Assembly (NCBI RefSeq): GCF_000715075.1
Contig: NC_134089.1
Span: forward strand, 70,414,697-70,478,696
Reading direction: 5' to 3'
Origin: Nicotiana tabacum
Taxonomy: Eukaryota; Streptophyta; Magnoliopsida; Solanales; Solanaceae
Length of the DNA: 64,000 nt
The position numbers were made by a program, and so were the translations under genes. Shown here in pieces: positions 11,242-21,670 of the stretch. How positions within the stretch are numbered: position 1 is the stretch's first letter; each line of letters starts with the position of its first letter. The notes beneath the pieces are model-generated. The model saw nothing but the letters and a program-made list of their open reading frames with translations, was not told the DNA's origin and ran no database searches.

Positions 11242-12112
11242 ATCTACAGCTCTGTAAAAGTGACTTAGACGGGATTTTTCTCCTATTCTTCAAATTTTCA
11301 AAACCTACAACACAAGAGGCGATTTTCTAAAGAACTTTTCTTTCCCAAATCATAGGTAAGTGATTCTAAACTAGTTTCTTTCAATCTTTCACTTCATTTT
11401 ACAAGATTTCAACCTAGAATCTAAGGTTTTCATGTTGGAATTGGGGATTTTTTGGTAGAAACTAGCCATTTCGAAAATTGGGGATTTAGACCTCAAATTG
11501 AGGTCGGATTCAAAAACTAATTATGTATCCGGGCTCGATAGTGAATGAGTAATCAGGTTTTGGTCCAAATTTCGGGTTTGGACCAAGCAGGCCCGGGTGT
11601 TATTTTTGTTGACTTTTTCTAAAATGGCCTAAATTGAATCTTTTTCTATCGCGGGTAGTTCCTAAGGCATAAATTGAATGTTTTTGTTGGTAATTTGCTA
11701 GATTCTATTGGTCCGGAGGCTTGTTTGAAGGAAAAAGTTGTGGCTGAGCTTTGACTTTGGCCGTTAGAGCGAGGTAAGTATCGTGGTTAACCTTGGCTTG
11801 AGGGATTAGGTCTTATTTGCCTGTTTGCTATGTGTTTGAATGTTGAGTACAAAGTATAGGTGAGGTGACGATACCTATGCGTTGTTGTCGAGTCATATCA
11901 TGTGAGTGAGTCTTATTCATAAAATTGTAGCTTTCCGCGATCATATTACCCATGCTTAGACTAGTTTATCGATATGTTGATCGTTCTAATCATATTTACG
12001 GATTTTGGTATTGATTAAGTTGAGGTTGGTATTGTGGAATCAATTATTAAAGTAAGACTTGTTCTTGATATTTCTATCTCCTTGTTGTTATTGTTCATTA
12101 TTTTGGTGAGAG

Positions 12113-12330
12113 AGAGTGTTAATGCACGAAAGGTGATGTCGTGCCATGTTTTGTGAGTGTTAATGCACGAAGGGTGATGTTGTGCCATGTTTTGTGAGTT
12201 TTAATGCACAAAGGGTGATGCCGTGTCATGTTATGAGAGAGTTAATGCACGAAGGGTGATGCCGTGCCGTTTCTGTTGATTCATATGATGAGGTTGAGAG
12301 TAAAATCATGAAGGGTGATGCCGTGTACTT
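12113..12330 (+). repeat. Minisatellite in LTR A (~50-bp unit, 5 copies)
   Basis: The unit core GTTAATGCACGAAGGGTGAT followed by GCCGTGCCATG recurs five times with small changes and one degenerate last copy (AAAATCATGAAGGGTGATG). Strict head-to-tail organisation; non-coding. Confidence 0.85.
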
Positions 12331-13001
12331 TTTTTTGTTGTGGTTACTTGTCCTTAACTATTCTAATTATATTGGTTGATCAAAGTTCTAGATTCTGTTG
12401 TGATCATTTATCTTGTGATCCCCTCAGCATGTCCCCCTCCCAATATTACTTGTTTTGTTTCTTTTATCGCTGTTATTGGTATATATTGTACAGGTTTATT
12501 TGTAGGTGTCTTGTCTTAGCCTCGTCACTACTTCACCGAAGTTAGGTTCGGCATTTACCAGTACATGGGGTCGGTTGTACTGATACTACACTGCACATTG
12601 TGCAGATTTTAGTGTTGGTCCCAGTTGATCGAGAGGCATAGCAGCTCGGATCGGACCACCGGAGACTCAAGGTAGATCTGTCGGCATTCACAGACCCTGA
12701 AGTCCCCATCTATCTCTTCTATTTTACAGTTTCTATCGTTCAAATAGTTGTATTTCTTTCAAAGTTGTACTTGTAGTAAATCTTAGAATGTTCGTGAATT
12801 GTGACTCTAGATCCGGGTAGTAGAACATATGTTGAGGTTGTTATAAATTTTTGCATTTACTTTAACTCGCTATGGTATATTTGCTATTAATTATTGAAAT
12901 GTATAAGAATTGGCTTAATGATTCATTAGCATTGGCTTGCCTAGCAAGTGAAATGTTAGGTGCCATCACGGTCCCGATGGTAGAAATTCTAGGTCGTGAC
13001 A

Positions 13002-13635
13002 GTTATGCCTTTCGACTATTGATATCTTTGATTCTTGCTATTCATGAGATTATTTACTGTGTCAATTCAAAACTCTGTTAATTATATTTGTGTAGTAAGT
13101 ATCTTGATGCCTATAGACTCGCTACTACTTCTTCGAGATTAGACATGATACTTAGTGGGTATGGATTATGGTGTAATCATACTACGCTTCTGCACATTTT
13201 TTTTGTGCAGATCCTCATGTGGGTATTAGTGGAGCCTCTTGATTGAGCCTAGGCATTCGCACGGTGACTTAGGTGAGCTGCACACCATGGATTCATTTTG
13301 CAATGCTCGAGTCCCTACACATTTACTATTTCCTTTCGATTTTATTATTTCAGACAACTTTGTTCATGTATTCAAGCTTATACTTATTCGGTAGTTGCTC
13401 GTGTACGTGTTCCACCTAGTCTTGGGGGTTGTACTATTTTGGTCGTGTATAGGCCATGTTATGATTGTATCAGATATTTTACTGTTTTGAGATTATTCTT
13501 GTTTTTATTATTGATATGACTTTGTTAAGCAAAGGAATCTAGACAATATTTTTTGCTGAATGTGAGTTGACTTGGTTAGCAAGTACGGCTAGGCACCATT
13601 ACAGCTTAAGGTGGGATTTTGATGAGTTGTTACGC
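13002..13635 (+). repeat. Older LTR fragment (R/U5-like) flanking element A
   Basis: Order and motifs match the 3' part of LTR A: CTACTACTTCTTCGAGATTAG, then TCTGCACA..TTTGTGCAGATC, then CTTGGTTAGCAAG..TAGGCACCATTAC. The sequence is clearly diverged. It is read as the 3' part of an older related LTR into which element A inserted. The right edge (..GAGTTGTTAC, near 13635) is uncertain. Confidence 0.55.
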
Positions 13636-15386
13636 TTACTCCCTCAAAAATGGTGCACTAATATGAGTTTAAGTGTTTGAACTTTAATACAAGAAGACTC
13701 TTTACAGTAATTTACTGTATATATCATTAGGACATGAAAACATATGTAGAACATGTGTTGATATATTTTGAGGGTGTGTAAAAGTGGGAAAAAATAATTT
13801 CGAACAAGTTGAAAATGTTAAAAGGAAAAGATATCCAAAAGTCGCATATCACCTAATTTTGAACGAGTTATTCTCAAGTTACAGAGCACTTTTGCATGGT
13901 TCTTTTCTCTAAATTGTAGCTCTTTAAATATTGTTCCTAATATCATAAACCGTTCATCAATCCGAGCTCTCTACAAAACGTTATGAGTATTTTACAGAAA
14001 GGTGTCTGAAAACGTACAAACTGCATAGCGAGAAGTAAAACTCACGAAGCAGCTGGGCTGGTAAAATAGCAGCTATGTGACAGCTTCTTTTTAAAAAAAA
14101 TTAGGTTTTGAGCTAGGGCTTTGCTCTCTCATGGTGGATTGAACGTAGAGGACTAATCAACCATACAAGCTAACTTTTTATGGATGTTTAGGTTAATTAC
14201 ATCCTATTAACACTAGTATTAACATTATTCAATCTTTGAAATTCTTAGAAATCTTTCAAGTTGTTTAAGGATACAAAAAATTTTAAACTTTGGATTATTA
14301 TAGAAAGAGCTTCAAAAAAGTAAGTCTAATGCCTCAAACTCATTTATTATGAGTAGTTGAAAGCATTTATAACATTTATTCCAAGTTGTAATGGTTGGAA
14401 AGTTGATTTTCATGAACCCTAATTTAAGACATGAATAGTGTTTTGGAGAAATGATGAATAGTGCTCTTAAAAATTAAATTGTTGAACGCAATGAACCAAT
14501 TGTTGGTTAAACTAAAGGTGAACAACTAAGAATTCAACCTGAATTAAATATTTTGGATTGTTGGAGGAATATGAATTTATATTTTGAAAAATGCAAAGAA
14601 CAATAGAATTGAAGTTGTTATGAGTTGCTTGTGCTGAGAAGGAGTTCTTGGATGTAGATTGAAAGTGACTAATAAACCTAAAAATGAACTTTCGGGAATT
14701 TAGTTATTTGAGCCTTAATGAAGAACACTAGAATGGTTCAATTGATAAACCTATGGGTTGTTATTGATGAATATATATATATATGCATGTTGTATAGTTT
14801 GATTGTGCTGGAAATGCTTGGATATCTATGGGAGGTTTAAAGCTAACGGTTGTAAAGTAAAGTGACTTTTAGGTATGCTGAGCTTCTAGCTTCTTGTGTG
14901 TTTTCAAAACTAATCTATGATTTTGATATAACAACTTGGTGAGATTTCATGCACGTGCCGGACAAGCTTACATGATTTACTCTTTGGTTGAGATTAAATG
15001 ATAAAATCGCCTAAAAGGGCCAAGTCTTGAATTGTATAAAAAGTGTCTATTCACGTTATTGTGTGAAGTGACATGCTATTTACATGATGTGCATGACGTG
15101 TTTTAATTTATAAGATTCATACATGCTTTCGGATTTATTATTGTGTTCCTTTCTTTTTATTTTTATTTAACGCATAAAATTGGACAATTGATTAAGAAAG
15201 GAAAATTCGTTTATAAGGCCATGCCTCGAAATAATATACATAGCGAAGAGTGCTTGTTGTCTTGTTGAGTGGGAGTGGTACGACAGCATTCTTGAATCTT
15301 TAATGCACTACAAAAGAAATTAGTTTTTGATCGATTCTCATGATTTTAAGAAAAAGAAATAAGAAAATGTATTGTATTGTCTAGCT
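13636..15386. other. Unassigned AT-rich DNA left of the MULE
   Basis: No open frame, tRNA or recognised element is visible. The texture (AT-rich with runs such as TTTTTAAAAAAAA and an ATATATATAT tract near 14770) and scattered LTR-like phrases suggest decayed transposon sequence. The phrase GTGGTACGACAGCATTCTTG near 15276 has a near copy just right of the MULE at 46362. This DNA was contiguous with 46365 before the MULE inserted. Confidence 0.5.
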
Positions 15387-15397
15387 GCGCGGAAGTG
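15387..15397. repeat. MULE target-site duplication (left copy)
   Basis: GCGCGGAAGTG, 11 bp, directly before the left terminal inverted repeat. The identical sequence is at 46354-46364. MULEs usually make 9-bp (8-11) duplications. Confidence 0.88.
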
Positions 15398-15608
15398 AGC
15401 GCGGAACCAAAATATTGTTAATTTTTACTAAAAATACTCAAATAAGTGTAAAAAAAAAAAAAAGTTACCAAAGTATATATAACGCCACTAATAGTGGCGC
15501 TATACAGTAACGTTAACTGTACCGTTACTGTATAGCGCCACTATTAGTGGCGTTATACTGACAAACTTACATAGCGCCATTAATAGTGGCGCTATATGTC
15601 TTATACCT
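15398..15608 (+). repeat. Left terminal inverted repeat of the MULE
   Basis: It matches the reverse complement of 46160-46353 from the outer GCGGAACCAAAATATTG to TTATACC. The right copy lacks one 18-bp palindrome arm present here. Internally it is a chain of palindromes: AACGCCACTAATAGTGGCGC, ACAGTAACGTTAACTGTACCGTTACTGT (split), GCGCCACTATTAGTGGCG and GCGCCATTAATAGTGGCGC. Confidence 0.9.
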
Positions 15609-16128
15609 GAAGACATAGCGCCATTAATAGTGGCGCTATACCCCTTAATACAAATCCCCCCATCTTCTTCTTCTTCGTTCCATCTCCATCTTCCATCTCC
15701 CTCTTTTCACTTCTGGTCCCCCCACCACCACCACCACCACCGATCTGCCCCAATTTTAAAAAAAAAAAAAATTGGGTCCCCCGTCACATAAAAGTTTAAT
15801 ATTTGTGGTCCCACTATCGAGTAGAGCTTCGTGTTATTGTGGATTCACTCTTCCGGAATCAAAATTTTGATCTATCTACATTTCAAAAATACTAAATCGA
15901 GGTATTTCGATTTATTTTAAGTTGAAACTTTTATAACAATGCATATTACTTGATTTGTATGTGTTCTATTTCGGTTTGTGTTTATTTTTTCCGAAACTAG
16001 CATGTTAAATTTTATACGAATTTAATTTTAGTGTTGTATAAAAATATGTAAATTAGTCTAAAAATGTGTTTGTTAATATCCTCATGTATATTTATGTGTT
16101 TTTATGCCGTTTAGTTTAGATTATTTTT
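15609..16128 (+). promoter_or_regulatory. Upstream region of the PMD gene
   Basis: A fourth GCGCC..GGCGC palindrome lies at 15615-15645. It is followed by a pyrimidine-rich stretch (CATCTTCTTCTTCTTCG), CCACCACCACC repeats and AT-rich DNA. By position it should hold the promoter or leader of the PMD gene, but no convincing TATA box or start site can be fixed by eye. Confidence 0.4.
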
Positions 16129-16246
16129 TAGCGTAGTAAAATGTATACTTTATTAGCGTAGTAAAACGTAGACCTTTTTAGCGTAGTAAAACGTAGACCC
16201 CTTTAGCGTAGTAAAATGTAGAGCCTTGTAGCGTAGTATTGTGTAG
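16129..16246 (+). repeat. 25-bp tandem repeat, 5 copies
   Basis: TAGCGTAGTAAAACGTAGACC-type units start at 16129, 16154, 16179, 16204 and 16229, an exact 25-bp period. The last copies are slightly diverged. Non-coding. Confidence 0.92.
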
Positions 16247-16261
16247 TAATTGTTTAATTAT

Positions 16262-16281
16262 CTTATATTCTAGCACGAAAC

Positions 16282-16351
<70 letters not shown>

Positions 16352-16362
16352 TAGCACGAAAC

Positions 16363-16414
<52 letters not shown>

Positions 16415-16554
16415 TACAATTTAGTTATTAAATAAATATGAATAAAAATTATTAAAAAAACATAAAATTATTAATGATAGTTTGGTACCACTGAGCTTCA
16501 GAAAATCTAGCACGAAACCCATAATTATAAAAATTATATATATATATATATATA

Positions 16555-16612
<58 letters not shown>

Positions 16613-16722
16613 TAAAATTAAGTTATTAAAAAATATGAATAAAAATTATTAAAAAAACATAAAATTATTAATGATAGTTTGGTGCCACTGGGCCTCAGAA
16701 AATCTAGCACGAAACCCATAAT

Positions 16723-16773
<51 letters not shown>

Positions 16774-17015
16774 TTTACAATTTAGTTATTAAATAAATAT
16801 GAATAAAAATTATTAAAAAAATATAAAATTATTAATGATAGTTTGGTACCACTGAGTTTCAGAAAATCTAGCACGAAACCCATAATTATAAAAATTATAT
16901 ATATATATATATAATATTTACAATTAAGTTATTAAAAAATATGAATTAAAATTATTAAAAAAACATAAGATTATTAATGATAGTTTGGTACCACTGGGCA
17001 CGAAACCCATAAGTT
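16262..17015 (+). repeat. Compound (TA)n / CACGAAACCCATA tandem array
   Basis: Four to five units of about 130-195 bp each consist of CTAGCACGAAACCCATA, a (TA)n microsatellite of varying length, an AT-rich block ending ATTAATGATAGTTTGGT, and ACCACTG. Unit starts are near 16267, 16348, 16505, 16701, 16864 and 16995. Units become shorter and less TA-rich towards the PMD gene. Open frames in it (strings of Tyr-Ile) are artefacts of the microsatellite. Confidence 0.88.
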
Positions 17016-19331
17016 TATATATAATTTTATATAATTAAGTTGTTAAAAAATATAAATTTAAATTATAAAAAACACACATAAATTTTAATGATAGTTATTA
17101 AAAATTATGAATTTTCAGTTGACGACATGGATGCACCTATACATCCCGGCCCTCGGACGTCGGAGCTACTACCCCTACAGCCCCAGCATAGATCCGAGCA
17201 TATATGGGGGGAGAGTTGCTTACGCAGACTTTTCGGGGCAGGAGAGTGGATTTATTGTGGGAGTTTTTGACTCCTCCCCGCGTTCTACATCCCCGTGTGG
17301 TCCATCACCTGGAGGAGATGGGATTATATAGGATCATTAGCATTGGCCGGATACAGCTCGACTATGCTTTGATCACGGCGTTGATTGAGCGGTGGCGACC
17401 GGAGACGCACACTTTCCATCTGCCCATCGGCGAAGCCACCATCACACTCCAGGACGTCGAGATTTTATATGGCCTGTCCACTGATGGCTTGCCAGTTTTA
17501 CTGCCTGGGAACATGAGATATTTTAACCGGGCTGCATATATGGATATGCTGCACAGGCTCACGGGCTTCAGGTCCGAGGACCCAGATGTAGCAGTTGGGA
17601 GTAGTCGTATGCAGTTGGTCCCCATTAGAGACCACTTGGTGCAGATCCACGATACTATCACCGACGACTCAGCGGAGGTGGATGTGGAGCAATATACGAG
17701 GCTGTTGTTGCTCCTTCTATTTGGGGGGTCTTGTTCCCGAACACTTCGGGGAACCTAGTGAGCCTTCGTTTTCTGCATCATATTGCGGACTTTGATGATA
17801 CAGTCAGTTACAGCTGGGGTGGTGCTGTCCTATCTTTTTTGTACAGGCAGATGTGCCGGGCATCCATGGGCACATAGAGAGACGTTTGTGGCTTTCTGCC
17901 ACTTCTACATGTAACAACTTATTCAAATAATTTGTCGTTTAGTTCCAATTCTACCTAGTTAGAGTTAATCTTTACGTTAATTTTCTGTTTTAGGTTTGGG
18001 TGTGGGAGCGATTTCTGCAACTTCGGCCACCTCTACCACAGCTACCGACTAATGTACATATTCCTGATCTCCCTCTAGCTTGTAGGTGGGTATTGCGTCA
18101 TAGACTTTCACGAGAGTATCATGGCCATCATATCTCCCCTTCTGTAGGGATGTGTTGGATTTTCTGGAGGATGCACAGGTGAATATCTAACTAAACTTAC
18201 CAATTAATTTTTAACTAGGTGTTGCGCAAACTAACGGTTTGTGTTATTATTTGATAGTTCATCTGGACGCCGTACAGCGAAGAACTGATAGGTACCCTGC
18301 CAGCATATTGCACGCACGGTCGCCATATTTGGAGGGCTTCCGCCCCTCTCACGTGCCTCGATATTGTTGAGCATCATGCCTCAGAGCGAGTATTTCGTCA
18401 GTTTGGATTTCCGCAGTCTATACCGACTCAGCCTGCATGGGACCCTTTACATTATGAGAGGGATGATAGGATGAGAGTGGACGACACATTTATTGAGTGG
18501 CTGACAGCGTAGTTGGGTATTTGGGACAGCCGGGGGGACTTGACCCCAGCTCTGCAACACTTTCCTATCGACGTTTATATGGCATGGTACCGCACTGTTT
18601 CCCGACTTTCTATCAGGAACCCAGTTCATCAGGTAGATGGTCGATACGTCTCATACGCCGGGAGACATGAGGCTCTGGTATGTTTTCTGTTATTATCAAT
18701 TACTTTAATAGTAATTTCTAGTCAAATACGTAGTTTATATTAAAAACTTTTGTGCAGGCGATTGGATTGCATACCGTATATCGTATGGGGCAGCAGATGC
18801 AGAGTTATGTCCACGACCCTGTGATCATGCAGGACTATAGTCGTCGCATAATGGATGTGGCTGCCCAGACACTGCAGCGAGGACGATCGAATCAGCGTTT
18901 GGCACACCAGCCAGATTATGTTGACCCAGCCACATACCAGCGAGGTCGTGGTATGCCACGGGGTGGTGGCCTACGAGCTGCTGCTGCTCCACGACGACCT
19001 GTTGGTGTTAGACGACGCGGTCGTGGGCGGAGAGGAGGTCCCCAGCAAGGGGGCTTTGAGGCTCCTGCTGATGATGTTGCTGCTGATATGGGAGGTGGCA
19101 TGCATGAGACCGACATGCCGTCTTACAGCCTTGGCATTTATGACACTCCAGGGACATCGCAGGTGACCCCATCGGGTCAATTCTTGATCATGGGCTCGGA
19201 TTTTCAAAGAGTGGAGTTGGGTAGATATTTCCCTGGCCCGTCTACCACTGATGAGTCTCGACCGATCTGAGATTTTGATAGTGGGCACCGACTGAGTTAT
19301 GGCAGCTCATCACATGCGCAGGTATGAGTTT

Positions 19332-19336
19332 ATTAG
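19332..19336. repeat. Target-site duplication of the Ogre element (left copy)
   Basis: ATTAG precedes the 5' LTR, with an identical copy at 41357-41361 right after the 3' LTR. The target lies within intron 4 of the MULE PMD gene. Confidence 0.9.
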
Positions 19337-20089
19337 TGTGAGCACGTAATTTTTGCCTTACGAAAAACTACTCCAAAATAAATCAAAAAATAAAATAAAT
19401 TTCTTTTACTGTGTAATTTCTGAATTTTGCGTGGTGTTAAATATTTGTTTATGTCCGTAAAATGTTTGTTTTGTTATAATTAAACAAAATAAAAATAAAA
19501 GTACATGTCTCATGTATATCTAGGATTTAAGTACGCATTTAATTAAGTTAATTTAAATAAAATCACAAAAATATGCATTAATTCTATTTCAAATGTTTCA
19601 TTGTTTGATTGATGTTTTGTCTATGTGTTAAATAATTATTGTAGATTGATTAATATATTTTTGAGAAGTTAAAATTATATTATAGTTAATATTATTGTAA
19701 TTTTGATTTTTTTTATTAGGATTTTTTTTTTTTTAATAAAATCAGAAAATAAAAAAATTGCATACAAGTTATAAGATTTGGACCTGGATTAAAATCCAGG
19801 CCCAAATCAATTGAATCCCTTTCACAGCCCAATCCAAAACAGCCCTGTCCGGTCCAATTCAAAGCCAGAACCAAACGACGTGGTTTGGTCATCTCTCATC
19901 AAGGGCCGTTGGATTAAATCCAACCAACGGCCAAGATCTCATCACCCGAACCCAAGACCCTTACCCGATCCATTGACCCGGTTCAACCCGTCCCCCAACT
20001 TAAACCAAACAACATCGTTTGGTTAAGTGAATAGATCCTAGCCCTCCATTCTAATTGATCCAACGGACGATACTAATCCACCCTACCCC

Positions 20090-20098
20090 TATATAAAT
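20090..20098 (+). promoter_or_regulatory. Candidate TATA box of the Ogre LTR (upstream)
   Basis: TATATAAAT lies in a C-rich context (CCCTATATAAATCCC), 65-220 bp downstream of the paired palindromes. The identical sequence is at 37686-37694 in the 3' LTR. A second candidate TATA is 1.57 kb further on, and which one is used cannot be told by eye. Confidence 0.5.
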
Positions 20099-20668
20099 CC
20101 CAAACCTTACCCAGCCCCTAACTGAACACCCCCCCCCCTCTTCGCTCCTGTTCATCATCGTTCCAAACTGACCCCTAACCCTAGCCGCCCCTATTCCCCT
20201 TCGCCTGAAACCCGGCGGCATCAATGCCGCCGGTCACCAACTTAACACCCTAGGACCTCCTGAACCTCCCCTACACTAATCCAACCTTAGTTTCCTTCGA
20301 ATCAGGCCACAACTCTTCGAATCTTAAATCGAAGGTTGGCCTGAAAACTTGATCTAAACCAATCAGCCCTAAATTAACACCATGGCTTCCCCTAGTCATC
20401 CTAAGTATGGATCTGTTGGTTGTTAGGTTCAAATCCGTTCGGAACTTCTCGAATCTTCTTTTGAAGATTCGGACCAAACAAAAAGTTACCCAGATCTGTT
20501 TCAAACTCACACCAGTTACCCTCCTGGCCTCCCTCGTGCCTAGAATATCTTTGGTTCTTCTCGAATCTGACCAGAAATGGTTAAATCCCAAATCGAGTTT
20601 TTAAGAAACCTTAAAAATACCAAACTTCCGGATTCGGTTCAGATTATGATGAAGATTGAGGTTTAATC

Positions 20669-20714
20669 GACCTTAGTCGAAGTATTTTCAGTGGAAAATA
20701 CTTCGACTAAGGTC
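20669..20714 (+). other. Perfect 21-bp-stem hairpin in the Ogre 5' LTR
   Basis: The left arm GACCTTAGTCGAAGTATTTTC and its exact complement are separated only by AGTG. The same perfect hairpin is retained at 38261-38306 in the 3' LTR. It could be an RNA structure, a small-RNA source or a processing signal; nothing in the sequence decides. Confidence 0.9.
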
Positions 20715-21654
20715 AGTTTGATTTCAAACAAAAAAAATCCGAAGTCCAAGTTGAGTTCGAGTCAGAATTTAATTAAAGTTCAGAGGTATTTTTCTATTTA
20801 TTTTTGTGTATTCTACGTGTATTGTTGTCCGTATTAATAGCTTGTTAATTTTTCATCAATTCTGTCATTTCTGTCTATTTGATCCGAATGTAAATTGTTT
20901 CTGTTGGTTGCGGTTATTTACAATATGTGTAATCGACTCGATTAAGTTCGTCGATTAGTTATATTACGAATTTTTTCATTTCTGAAAATGTTGACTAAAA
21001 CAGTCTGCTTCTATTTTAGACTAGTTATTGACAAATGTTGTAAATAGTCAATTGATTAATGCTCGTCAATTAAATCATGATTGTCTGTGAATCAGTGAAT
21101 TCAAATGTATGTTGTATATGTTATTGTCTGAACATTAAAAGTTTCAGGGCATTGTCAGCATTGACAATGATCCTGTGTGTGTTTGATTTTGGTTTAATGT
21201 TAAGTCTAGTCTGAATGATTTTGATAATTTCAGAAATATGCTGTTATGATGTTAGTTCTGAATTCAGTGTTGTAATGTCCAGTTTGAATTCCAGTTTACA
21301 AAAGTTGGTCAAATACAATTGTGTTTAGGAGGTTAATAGGATTGATTTAGCTGTAAATCAGAAAGATAACTGAGTCTGTACAGATTTTAGAATATGTTTT
21401 GCTGAAGGTTCTGATTTTTCAGTAATAACATTAGGATTTCAGGGGCACTTATGGGAATGAAACAGTAAAAACAGGGTGTTAGTACTAGTATATTATAATG
21501 TAATGTTAGTTGCTATTAGTTAATAATACTAATGGGGAACAAGGGTTAATGGGCTGCTGAAAATCAGGGAAAAGGTTTTACATAATGGGATTTTCTATTT
21601 TTTTTAAAAAGAAGAAGGGGGTCCAAGAAGCACTTAAATTGCCTAGGACCAGTC

Positions 21655-21670
21655 CTGTATAAATACAGGA
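21655..21670 (+). promoter_or_regulatory. Candidate TATA box inside a palindrome (Ogre LTR, downstream)
   Basis: CCTGTATAAATACAGG is a near-perfect 16-bp palindrome containing TATAAATA. It is followed by a purine-rich stretch (GAGAAAAAAGAGAG), like a transcribed leader. It is conserved at 39248-39263 in the 3' LTR. It may be the promoter that starts the genomic RNA. Confidence 0.5.

Larger units (their letters stand above)
10239..13001 (+). repeat. 3' LTR of Tekay-type element A (2763 bp)
   Basis: It begins TGTGATGACCCGG right after the polypurine tract and ends CTAGGTCGTGACA, giving TGT..ACA termini. It holds a block of GCGAA/TTCGC palindromes (10951-11241) and a ~50-bp tandem repeat (12113-12330). 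Near its 3' end CTACTTCACCGAAGTTAG and CTGCACATTGTGCAG mark an R/U5-like segment shared with the older fragment just downstream. The 5' LTR lies outside the window. No gene is supported in it. Confidence 0.85.

Noticed and set aside
10846..11293. 140- and 101-codon frames on opposite strands in LTR A
   Set aside because: Both arise from the palindrome block (repeated HLRA/CEG peptides), so they are not proteins.
16178..16424. Tyr-Ile repeat open frames on both strands
   Set aside because: They are translations of (TA)n microsatellites.
19811..20604. Open frames in the Ogre LTR (also at 37407-38196) as genes
   Set aside because: They are identical in both LTRs because the LTRs are copies. 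No domain is visible and they overlap promoter-like motifs.
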